A stretch of DNA of 5,579 bases, taken from NCBI GenBank assembly GCA_019411205.1, contig DXRF01000214.1, positions 1 through 5,579 on the forward strand. The letters are read 5' to 3'. Shown in pieces: positions 1 to 5,579 of this stretch. The position numbers and the translations under genes were made by a program. The stretch is from Parabacteroides sp. GTDB taxonomy: Bacteria; Bacteroidota; Bacteroidia; Bacteroidales; Tannerellaceae. The notes below the pieces were generated by a model that was given only the letters and a program-made list of their open reading frames with translations, had not been told where the DNA came from and made no database searches. Positions within the stretch are counted from its first letter, which is position 1. Each line of letters opens with the position of its first letter.

Positions 1-2693
1 TCCTTATACAGGTGACGTCCTCCGGTCCCCATAACCAGGTCTTCTATTGCCGTATTATGATGGGCCTTCTTCATCTTCACCAGTTGTTCGGCCCCTTCTT
101 TCCGGCCACGCTCCTGCTGGATTTGATCGAGATAAGCAGTGAAGTTGTGCGCACGTTCGTGCAAAGCGGCATCCACTTTGTCCAGATATGCCAGATATTC
201 CTCTCCCTCCGTGCGGGGAGCGATACGGGCGGCACGACTCAATACGGCCAGTTCATTCTCGATTGTTTTCCGCTTATCGGGATCGTCTTTTATCGCAATC
301 TGTTCTGCCAGGCTGCGTACTTCCGGTGAATGGACGTTCTCGTAATATTGCGCCAGATACTTTTCTTTCTCGATCGGAAAATAAGGACGGTTGTAAGCAT
401 TGTTACGAAACTGCTCCACCATCAACGCCTCAAAGGCCCAGCGCGAAGGGATCACCTCGCCGATCAGCGGCACGATGTTCTCATCCGAAGCCTTCGTATT
501 GAGATCGTCAAACTTGATGACCAGGCCGCAAAGCAATATCTGGGGGATTAGCAGAAGCGGGATCGTGATATAGATCGCAACAACCGAACTCATTGTCTGC
601 GAAAGGATCAGCCCGGTCAGGTTCGCCAGGAACGATGTTGCCCACAGAATGCTCCACCACGTACCGAACATCTCGCTCCCCACTCCGATAATGGCATTCC
701 CCACCCCGATAAACAGAAGCGATTGCAGCCCCGACACAGCCAATAGATACACCATCTTGGATGTCAGATAGCTGCTCCGGCTCAACCGCAGGAAATGTTC
801 GCGCTTCAGGATCGTCCGGTCCTTTATAATTTCCTCAGCACTGATACTCAAGCCCATAAAGGTAACAACAATCACTGACATGAAGATATAAGACACGAAA
901 TTCTTGTTGGCAAGCAACGTATATTCATCCCCGTCCATATAGCGGGTCAGAAGGGCGACGATCAGCGCAAGCAGAGGGGCTTCCAATAACGTGATCGCCA
1001 GATATTGCTTATTCGTCAGTTTCGTACGTATATTTCTTTCCAGGAAGATCAGGAATTGTTTGAACCAGGAAGGTTTCTTCTGCTGGTTCTTCGGTAATGC
1101 TTCCTCCTCGACTGGCGAAAAAGCGGGACGGGAAGCAAGGTATTCGGCATGCCATTCCTCGGGTGTGAACTTCCGGATATTCGTCTGGTTACCGGAGTCG
1201 TCGATCTTTTTGGAGTCGATGATATTCAAAATCAATTCGGGATTCACATTACCACAGACACTACACACGCTGATATCCGGGTCCGTATACTTGGCCGCCT
1301 GCTTGAAATAGGTAATCGCCTCTATCGGGTTCCCGTCATAGATCGGATAGCCTCCCCGGTCAAGCAGCCACAGGCGGTCGAACAACTTATAGATTTCGGA
1401 CGAAGGCTGATGTATGTTCACCACCACCAATTTACCCCGGTGAGTCTGTTCCTTCAAGAGCATGATTACTTTTTCGGAATCGGAAGATGACAATCCCGAC
1501 GTCGGTTCGTCAAGATACAGGATAGCCGGCTCGCGTATCAGTTCGAGAGCGATATTCAAACGCTTTCGCTGTCCCCCGCTGATCGTCTTACGGATAGGAG
1601 AGCCGACTTCGAGGTCCTTTATCTCTTCCAAGTCCAATTCCTTCAACACCTTTTCCACACGCTGTCCGATCTCCTCGTCTGTCAGACGTGCGAAACAGAG
1701 CCGTGCCGTATACAAAAGGTTCTGATAAACGGTCAGCTCCTCAATCAGCAAATCGTCCTGTGGAACAAAACCGATCAACTGGCGTGCCTCCGGAGAGTCG
1801 AGCGGATGTCCGTTCACGGTGATCATTCCCTTATCGGGACGAATATTACCGTTCATGATTCCCAACAAAGTCGACTTCCCGACCCCGCTCCCGCCCATAA
1901 TGGCCACAAGCTGTCCGGATTCGAGATTGAAAGAGAAGTTATGCAACCCGTTATGGCTGTTCTTAAATGTAAAATCAATATCACGTCCGGCCAGATGAAT
2001 GACCTCCTTGTGTTCGTTTTTATTAAAAACAGCAAGCAAGTTACTGTAATAGACCGGCAGAAACAAAGGCCCTTTCAGCACGCTGCTATGTTGCCAGGCA
2101 TAAAACATATCCGACGAAAGCGGAATATCGTTCATAAAGACCTGCCCGTTCCCATGATAGGTAAAAATATGCTTGTCGAAGCGGCGGATATAGAGCACTC
2201 GGATGAATCCTTCCATCCCTTTCCGAGTGATATGGTTGGCATCCGTTTCCTCCTCTCCGCTGATCGTCAGCAAAGACAAAGAAGTTTGCCCTGTGATAAA
2301 GGCAAGCGCATCGTCAAATTCTTCCTGAGGAATCGAAAAGATATCAGCCACCAGGCGAAACAGAGCCAAATGTTGATCCGCCTCCTCGCTGTTCGTATAG
2401 GCAAACTCTACGAAACGGATCAACAAAAGCAATTGGTCTTCAGCCCTCAACTTCACTTTCATCTGTTCGCATATATTCCTGACAATCTGTTCTTTGTCCA
2501 ATACAAAGAGCGAATCATCATACATATCGCGCAACGCATTGTAAAGTTCAATATACTCTTTATGGGAACGTACCCCGAAGTGGCTGGAGAGATAAGAATG
2601 AACGGCACGACTTGCCTGCTCCCTTTCAATCCGCACGGAGGAAGCGAAAATAGCAAATAGATTTAATAAACCGTTTAATATGGTCTCATTCAT
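1..2693 (-). CDS. TerB-like/ABCG-type fusion ABC transporter (ATPase plus ABC-2 permease), C-terminus outside window
   Basis: This is a membrane exporter half carrying ATPase and permease in one chain; the substrate is unknown. The frame is open for 897 codons and leaves the window at the left edge. The ATG at 2693-2691 is the first codon after an in-frame TAA (2696-2694), so the start is secure. Residues 1-135 are helical and resemble TerB/DjlA-like domains (IEREQASRAVHSYL, LRAEDQLLLLIRFVEF). Residues 160-220 look like a degenerate beta domain, possibly FHA-like. The nucleotide-binding domain spans about 230-465: Walker A GGSGVGKST 267-275, Q-loop Q312, signature ISGGQ 371-375, Walker B ILYLDEP 391-397 and H-loop H428. 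A C477-x2-C480 pair follows. Hydrophobic segments near 564-583, 598-617, 645-666, 677-698 and 703-725 form the ABC-2 permease, then a charged, helical, probably extracytoplasmic stretch at 765-885. All ATPase motifs are intact, so it should be functional. The domain calls are by eye; the ABCG-type assignment is firm and the N-terminal calls are tentative. Confidence 0.93.
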   Translation of the reverse strand, partial: MNETILNGLLNLFAIFASSVRIEREQASRAVHSYLSSHFGVRSHKEYIELYNALRDMYDDSLFVLDKEQIVRNICEQMKVKLRAEDQLLLLIRFVEFAYTNSEEADQHLALFRLVADIFSIPQEEFDDALAFITGQTSLSLLTISGEEETDANHITRKGMEGFIRVLYIRRFDKHIFTYHGNGQVFMNDIPLSSDMFYAWQHSSVLKGPLFLPVYYSNLLAVFNKNEHKEVIHLAGRDIDFTFKNSHNGLHNFSFNLESGQLVAIMGGSGVGKSTLLGIMNGNIRPDKGMITVNGHPLDSPEARQLIGFVPQDDLLIEELTVYQNLLYTARLCFARLTDEEIGQRVEKVLKELDLEEIKDLEVGSPIRKTISGGQRKRLNIALELIREPAILYLDEPTSGLSSSDSEKVIMLLKEQTHRGKLVVVNIHQPSSEIYKLFDRLWLLDRGGYPIYDGNPIEAITYFKQAAKYTDPDISVCSVCGNVNPELILNIIDSKKIDDSGNQTNIRKFTPEEWHAEYLASRPAFSPVEEEALPKNQQKKPSWFKQFLIFLERNIRTKLTNKQYLAITLLEAPLLALIVALLTRYMDGDEYTLLANKNFVSYIFMSVIVVTFMGLSISAEEIIKDRTILKREHFLRLSRSSYLTSKMVYLLAVSGLQSLLFIGVGNAIIGVGSEMFGTWWSILWATSFLANLTGLILSQTMSSVVAIYITIPLLLIPQILLCGLVIKFDDLNTKASDENIVPLIGEVIPSRWAFEALMVEQFRNNAYNRPYFPIEKEKYLAQYYENVHSPEVRSLAEQIAIKDDPDKRKTIENELAVLSRAARIAPRTEGEEYLAYLDKVDAALHERAHNFTAYLDQIQQERGRKEGAEQLVKMKKAHHNTAIEDLVMGTGGRHLYK

Positions 2694-2723
2694 TTATTTT
2701 GTCTGTGTAAGATAAATTGCCTG

Positions 2724-2756
2724 CAAAGATAGTAAAGATTCGAAGGAAAAAACAAA
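2724..2756 (-). promoter_or_regulatory. Bacteroidetes-type sigma-ABfr promoter for the ABC transporter gene
   Basis: On the minus strand TTTG (2756-2753) is followed, after 21 bp, by TATCTTTG (2731-2724). This matches the Bacteroidetes -33/-7 consensus TTTG-N19to21-TAnnTTTG. Transcription would begin near 2715-2720 and leave a leader of roughly 25 nt before the ATG at 2693. The leader is AT-rich (ACACAGACAAAATAA) with no Shine-Dalgarno, which is usual in this phylum. Confidence 0.72.
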
Positions 2757-2910
2757 GAATATCAGAAACGTAAACAGCCAAAGTTATACATGATACCTTA
2801 CCGGCACTACCTGAAACCTCTCTCAGCCAAGCGACCGACTAACCCATTTCATGCCATCAACTAAGTCAAAACACCCCAAGAACTAAATCAGAACATATAG
2901 TAAAGTATCT

Positions 2911-3035
2911 ATTGGTAGTTACTACCTGTTGCTTATACGTAGTACTATCTATCATCAATTGGTAGTTACTACATATTCACGATAGATAGTAACTACATAT
3001 AAATAATATGCAGTATGTTTTGAATTAGTTTACTA
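2911..3035. repeat. Cluster of near-palindromic GTAGTNACTAC sites
   Basis: ATTGGTAGTTACTAC occurs twice as an exact 15-bp direct repeat (2911-2925 and 2958-2972). Its core GTAGT-T-ACTAC is a perfect 5-bp inverted repeat around one base. A third copy in the opposite sense, ATAGTAACTAC, lies at 2986-2996, and a looser TAGTTTACTA at 3026-3035. Core centres are at about 2920, 2967, 2991 and 3030. Dyad sites in a cluster suggest binding sites for a dimeric protein, but no regulator or divergent gene lies beside them and the nearest promoter (2724-2756) is over 150 bp away. Function is unknown. Confidence 0.6.
2943..2991. repeat. 11-bp perfect inverted repeat enclosing one palindrome copy
   Basis: TACTATCTATC (2943-2953) and GATAGATAGTA (2981-2991) are exact reverse complements separated by 27 bp. 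The second GTAGTTACTAC site sits in the spacer, and the right arm overlaps the third. It could form a stem-loop or cruciform, or be paired binding sites. No U-tract follows, so an intrinsic terminator is unlikely. Confidence 0.6.
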
Positions 3036-3098
3036 TGACTTCCGAAATAGTTTATGGCATGTTCCAGGCCAGTTGCTCTTTGAGCACAGAAAACACCA

Positions 3099-3191
3099 AT
3101 CAAGTAGAAGGAAAACGAAGTAGTTTTCTTCCTACTTTCGTTTCCGACCTCTCACACCACCGCACGTGCCGTTCGGCATAATATCGGGCTT
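3099..3191 (-). other. Group II intron domain V/VI-like 3' end
   Basis: The minus strand shows AGCC (3190-3187), a short hairpin GCC-GAAC-GGC, a two-base CG bulge position and GCGGTGGT, then TGTGAGAGG. This is the order of domain V and the linker to domain VI. Pairing of the 5' strand with GCGGTGGT looks imperfect and a few bases too long, so domain V may be damaged. A stem (GGAAACGAAAGTAG against CTACTTCGTTTTCC, 3144-3111) and the terminal CTTCTACTTGAT follow, with a candidate branch-point A seven bases from the end. Confidence 0.55.
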
Positions 3192-3536
3192 CTTGCCGCG
3201 TTCCAATACCCACCACGGATTAGCCCATTGCCAAGCCCTCCACCTGTCTATGCCACATTTCATGAGATTCTTAAACCTTGCACCAACCTCCTTCCAGCTC
3301 TTCCAGACATAACTCCGTATTCTGTGATGAAGCCACTTATCTGTCGTTTAGAGGATGTTCCGCATATCAGCCAATTTAAAGTAGTTCATCCAGCCGTTGA
3401 TGAATTGGTTCAGCTTGCCTTTCAGTTTTGCATATCCCCAACCGTTACTTCTTGATGTCAGCCCTTTCAGTCTCGCTTTCATCTTAATAACCGATTTTGG
3501 GTGCAGACACAGACAGTACTTCTCATCCATGCCCAT
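3132..3536 (-). pseudogene. Group II intron reverse transcriptase/maturase remnant (domain X end only)
   Basis: The intact protein is an intron-encoded RT and maturase that helps the intron splice and retrohome. Here about 135 codons remain in one frame. Residues 11-62 match the thumb/domain X region (LHPKSVIKMKARLKGLTSR, GWGYAK, NGWMNYFKLADMRN). An in-frame TAA (3350-3348) then interrupts what should read on into TTDKWLHHRIR, VWKSWKEV, FKNLMKCGI and WQWAN, all typical of these proteins. RT motifs 0-7, including YADD, are absent, so the catalytic part has been deleted; the deletion joint lies near 3500-3525. After WQWAN (about 3219) the family C-terminus is replaced by sequence running into domain V, suggesting a second deletion. 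The frame stops at TAG 3134-3132. The start codon is nominal. Confidence 0.85.
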
Positions 3537-3729
3537 TAGCCCTATATCAAGTTTCTGTACGTCAGGCCAGATGTTTACCGCCAGCTTCCTGCAGATTCCA
3601 ACTCACGTTGGACACCCTTACTCTTGGCTATACACTTCCCGCTATCGGGCATGTTACGGACTTATTTCTTATGAGATATTGACAGATAAGCAACGTTACG
3701 TTTGGAAATATGAAGGTAGAATTAAATTT

Positions 3730-3821
3730 GATAATTATATACAACTTTATATCACTACAACATGATCTTAGGCTGTCAATCATTATTTATTGATTGGGAT
3801 ATAAAGTTGTATATAATCATC
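3730..3821. repeat. 24-bp inverted repeat, one mismatch, 44-bp spacer
   Basis: The arms 3730-3753 and 3798-3821 are reverse complements at 23 of 24 positions; the core is TTATATACAACTTTATATC. The spacer holds a second nested hairpin, CAATCA (3777-3782) and TGATTG (3791-3796). TTT flanks both outer ends (3727-3729 and 3822-3824), which could be a 3-bp target duplication of a miniature element or chance in AT-rich DNA. It could also act as a transcript-end stem for the surface-protein gene, although no U-tract follows on either strand. The arms show too few changes for an old random remnant. I recognise no named element. Confidence 0.7.
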
Positions 3822-3833
3822 TTTTTATTTTCG

Positions 3834-3849
3834 ATCCGCTTCGCGGGAT
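3834..3849 (-). promoter_or_regulatory. GC-rich mini-hairpin just downstream of the surface-protein gene
   Basis: The minus strand reads ATCCCGCGAAGCGGAT. CCGC pairs with GCGG around a GAA loop, and AT/AT extends the stem past a bulged C. It lies 39 bp beyond the stop codon in otherwise very AT-rich DNA. On the minus strand it is followed by A-rich, not T-rich, sequence, so it is a poor terminator for the gene. On the plus strand a T-rich run follows. Small hairpins just beyond the variable region are part of DGR target recognition, which is an alternative reading here. Confidence 0.45.
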
Positions 3850-3888
3850 TTAGTTTTTAATAGATAAATAATCTAAATTGATAAATAA

Positions 3889-4017
3889 CTAAAAAGCAAG
3901 AAGGGGACGGACGCGATAGGTATAGTAGTCCTTACTGCCACGCTCGTATACGCCGCCGAAGCCGAAGTACACATACAACGCGGTGGCACTTTTGTAGCCG
4001 CTGTTGTAGCCGCTCTC
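3889..4017 (-). other. Candidate DGR-type variable region at the 3' end of the surface-protein gene
   Basis: The segment follows the fixed anchor YWSSTE and ends in YRVRPLLAF. In the 34 codons for residues 521-554, 27 end in C or T; 8 encode Tyr and 6 Gly, and many (GGC, TAC, AGC, TTC, CGT, AGT, GAC) are AAC or AAT with only first- or second-base changes. Such adenine-directed scatter in a C-type-lectin fold is the signature of DGR mutagenic homing. By hand count GC here is about 54%, higher than most of the gene. The closing CGCGTCCGTCCCC stretch could be the IMH-like fixed end. No template repeat or DGR RT is visible in the window, so this remains an inference; an ordinary Tyr/Gly-rich FISUMP-like end is the alternative. 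Confidence 0.5.
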
Positions 4018-5579
4018 CGTACTCGACCAGTAACTGTTGTCACCGAAAGTGTCTCCTTTACCGACCTCTTCGATTTGCTTATTCAACTCATTTTTTCCAC
4101 TTGGACCTTCCTCATTACCTTGACCCCAACATACATATTTCAACTCATACACAGAAGGCCAGTACCAACCGCTACTGGTTGAAGGAGCAGAATGGTCTTC
4201 TTCAAAAGCATCCAAAAAGTTGACAGGTTTCACACGAAAATTTTGATTTTTTTTATTTTCAGGATTCTCTATATACATGTTGTACTCTTTTAAGGCAATA
4301 GTATTGGCATAACCCTGCATTGTACCTGTTTTCTGAATATTGGTAAAACTTTCGGGTCTGCCGTTCCATGTGCATGTGACACCGTTTTGGCTGCCTAACC
4401 AATCATCCACATACTCATAACCACCATACGTCCATTCCATGATTAGATCACTTTCTTTCTGATCCTGATCCAGATTCGGCATATCCCACAAAGAAACGAC
4501 CAAACCGTGAATACCTTTGGGGAATTTCTTATCTAGCAGACCGTAGTTATCCTTCTTAATCTTTTGATCTGAATCTTCTTTCCAGAAGACAATACCGATA
4601 CATGCATCCTTCTGATCTTGGCTTAATGTTTTATCCTTACTAACGAGCGTACCATCTTTCATATAAAAGTCAAGGACTTCTGCTTCTTTCGGTGTTTTAT
4701 CTCCGATAGGAGAAATAAATTCAACAAGCCGTGATGCAGTTACTTGTCTTCCATTTTCGTAGGTCAATATCACACTCAGCAAAGCCTGATCATTTGTTTC
4801 TAGTAATTGTTTGTCACCTCTCACTGTTACGATTGCGAAATGCTTTTCGAAATTTGTCTGAGTTATATTTACACTCCAGCCACTGGTAGCACGGGTGTTT
4901 ATGTTTATGCTTCCATTTGTAGGGGTTATAGTGGCCATGAGGCACTTATAGTTAGCCTGTGTCAGATCTTCAGGTAACTTAACTGTCAGTGGAAAGTCTA
5001 CTATAGTAACCATAGTAGTCTGATAGCTATCGAAACACAACGTGAACGATGAGTAAAGAGGTACAATAATCGGATTACTGGGGTTCTCAGTCAAAGTAAA
5101 TATCACACGATCATCCTCAATCTTTACGTCTTTGAAGATAGCATCACCCTGTTCACCATCTTCTCCTGAAACCTTCGTCCATGTTTTTCCAACATTGACT
5201 GAGAGGTATATAGCATCAGAAATTATATCCTTACCTTCCGCATCTTCACTAATCCCCTCAGATTTGAGCGTGCTTCCACTTTTTAATTGTGGAACAGGTG
5301 CGCTTGTACCAGAACTACCGTCTTCTCCCGGTTTTCCATCAACTCCATCTTGGCCATTGGCACGGATGGCATTTCCTTTGGAGTCCTTCATCAATTCGCC
5401 ATTGAGAGTCCAATACCAGTTACCATCTTTCTGTTGGGTCAGGCTGATTTTAGGAGTGCTTCCTGTTTCTCCCTTATCTCCCTTATCTCCCTGTTCCCCT
5501 TTCTTGCCGTTATAGATACTCACAGAAGGCTGATTCTTGAAAGAGATGGTATAACCGATCGTATCACTGTTCATTGTGA
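3889..5579 (-). CDS. Surface protein: DUF4988/PL29-N-like region plus C-type-lectin-like C-terminus; N-terminus outside window
   Basis: This is probably an exported, outer-surface protein; ligand unknown. The frame runs to the right edge without a stop, and the ATG at 5574 looks internal, because IGYTISF plus SVSIYNGKKG is the usual middle of a DUF4988/PL29-N domain that normally follows a lipoprotein signal and coiled coil. Residues below count from that Met. Residues 1-175 hold this domain with collagen-like Gly-X-Y runs (26-38, 74-88), a DGNWYWTLNG repeat unit and FKDVKIEDDRVIFTL. Residues 176-288 look like a beta-sandwich (GWSVNIT). Residues 290-561 resemble FISUMP/Lcl/DUF1566 C-type-lectin-like modules: GIVFW, then SSGWYWPSVYELKYV (467-481), YWSSTE (515-520) and YRVRPLLAF at the end. 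The last 50 codons look diversified (see separate entry). The gene ends in TAG and is about 40 bp from the mini-hairpin. No enzyme residues are recognised; lyase activity is not implied by the N-terminal name. Confidence 0.88.
   Translation of the reverse strand, partial: TMNSDTIGYTISFKNQPSVSIYNGKKGEQGDKGDKGETGSTPKISLTQQKDGNWYWTLNGELMKDSKGNAIRANGQDGVDGKPGEDGSSGTSAPVPQLKSGSTLKSEGISEDAEGKDIISDAIYLSVNVGKTWTKVSGEDGEQGDAIFKDVKIEDDRVIFTLTENPSNPIIVPLYSSFTLCFDSYQTTMVTIVDFPLTVKLPEDLTQANYKCLMATITPTNGSININTRATSGWSVNITQTNFEKHFAIVTVRGDKQLLETNDQALLSVILTYENGRQVTASRLVEFISPIGDKTPKEAEVLDFYMKDGTLVSKDKTLSQDQKDACIGIVFWKEDSDQKIKKDNYGLLDKKFPKGIHGLVVSLWDMPNLDQDQKESDLIMEWTYGGYEYVDDWLGSQNGVTCTWNGRPESFTNIQKTGTMQGYANTIALKEYNMYIENPENKKNQNFRVKPVNFLDAFEEDHSAPSTSSGWYWPSVYELKYVCWGQGNEEGPSGKNELNKQIEEVGKGDTFGDNSYWSSTESGYNSGYKSATALYVYFGFGGVYERGSKDYYTYRVRPLLAF
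5469..5492 (-). repeat. 9-bp tandem repeat encoding Gly-Asp-Lys units
   Basis: On the plus strand CTCCCTTAT is repeated exactly at 5469-5477 and 5478-5486, followed by a partial third unit CTCCCT. It encodes GDKGDKGE in the collagen-like part of the surface protein. Units are whole codons, so slippage would lengthen or shorten the Gly-X-Y run without breaking the frame. Confidence 0.75.

Larger units (their letters stand above)
2757..3098. other. Gene-free intergenic region with a short-palindrome cluster
   Basis: I see no credible coding sequence on either strand between the transporter promoter and the intron 3' end. The left part (2757-2895) is unremarkable. The right part (about 2911-3035) holds the repeats listed separately. 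A short hairpin, TGCTC-TTT-GAGCA, lies at 3074-3086, just outside the inferred intron 3' end; it has no U-tract and is not called as a terminator. Confidence 0.6.
3099..3700 (-). mobile_element. Degenerate, internally deleted group II intron
   Basis: Read on the minus strand, about 3670-3540 carries sequence I recognise as the conserved block just upstream of the ORF in bacterial group II introns (AAGGGTGTCC, then CGTGAGTTGGAATCTG, then GGCCTGACG). Next come the maturase remnant (3536-3132), a domain V-like segment (about 3191-3156) followed by TGTGAGAGG, a domain VI-like hairpin, and a terminal CTTCTACTTGAT ending at 3099, which fits the usual CTACTCGAY intron end. An intact intron of this kind is about 2-2.5 kb; about 0.6 kb survives here. 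Most of domain I and the GUGYG 5' end are not recognisable, so the upper boundary is approximate. The element cannot be autonomous. Whether the RNA core still folds is doubtful. Confidence 0.8.

Noticed and set aside
12..1725. Several plus-strand open frames of 68-113 codons
   Set aside because: All overlap the continuous minus-strand transporter frame and show no family motif.
1806..2660. A 284-codon open frame on the plus strand
   Set aside because: It lies wholly antisense to the ABC transporter, whose minus frame holds every ATPase motif. The antisense protein has no recognisable domain and is a shadow of the codon use opposite it.
2911..3035. CRISPR array
   Set aside because: The repeats are only 11-15 bp, unevenly spaced and in mixed orientation, and no cas gene is present.
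3132..3536. The RT fragment as a remnant of a DGR reverse transcriptase
   Set aside because: The surviving part is a maturase domain X (NGWMNYFKLADM, WKSWKEV) joined to domain V-like RNA. DGR RTs lack this domain, so it belongs to a group II intron.
3228..3765. Plus-strand frames of 61-122 codons across the intron
   Set aside because: They lie antisense to the group II intron RNA core and maturase remnant and carry no independent coding signal.
3834..3849. Hairpin as a canonical terminator of the surface-protein gene
   Set aside because: On the coding (minus) strand the stem is short with a bulge, and A-rich rather than T-rich sequence follows.
5132..5515. A 127-codon plus-strand frame rich in Pro and Ser
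   Set aside because: It is the antisense image of the collagen-like Gly-X-Y region of the surface protein.
5572..5574. ATG as the true start of the surface protein
   Set aside because: The frame continues upstream to the window edge, and the sequence begins mid-domain (IGYTISF...YNGKKG) with no signal peptide.

Overview
The window looks like chromosomal DNA of a gut Bacteroidales (Bacteroides/Parabacteroides type). Three things point there: a Bacteroidetes-style promoter (TTTG, 21-bp gap, TAnnTTTG) with no Shine-Dalgarno, a DUF4988/PL29-N-like surface protein with collagen-like Gly-X-Y runs, and a TerB-like/ABCG fusion transporter of a kind I associate with this order. Genus and species cannot be fixed from the sequence alone.

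Layout, all coding on the minus strand. (1) 1-2693: the first 897 codons of a large ABC-2/ABCG-type fusion transporter, running off the left edge, with its promoter at 2724-2756. (2) 2757-3098: no gene, but an array of near-palindromic GTAGTNACTAC sites and a long inverted repeat between about 2911 and 3035. (3) 3099 to about 3700: a scarred group II intron. Parts of its RNA core and the maturase end of its reverse transcriptase survive, but the RT catalytic domains are deleted and the maturase carries an in-frame stop. (4) 3722-3888: AT-rich DNA with a 24-bp inverted repeat (one mismatch) and a GC-rich mini-hairpin. (5) 3889-5579: the C-terminal 563 codons of a large, probably surface-exposed protein whose N-terminus lies beyond the right edge.

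The most interesting point is the end of that surface protein. Its last ~50 residues have the YWSSTE ... YVYF ... YRVRP-LAF layout of C-type-lectin-like (FGE/Lcl/FISUMP-like) domains. The segment between the fixed anchors is Tyr/Gly/Ser-rich, and 27 of its 34 codons end in C or T, many of them reachable from AAC/AAT by changing the adenines. This is the footprint expected of a diversity-generating retroelement (DGR) variable region. A GC-rich stretch closes the gene, and a small hairpin follows 39 bp after the stop, as would suit a DGR recognition site. No template repeat or DGR reverse transcriptase is in the window; the only RT debris is the dead group II intron. If the reading is right, this is an orphan or remote target diversified in trans, or a frozen relic.

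The transporter and the surface protein show no clear functional link. They are separated by the intron scar and repeat-rich DNA and have their own transcription signals or lie in different units.
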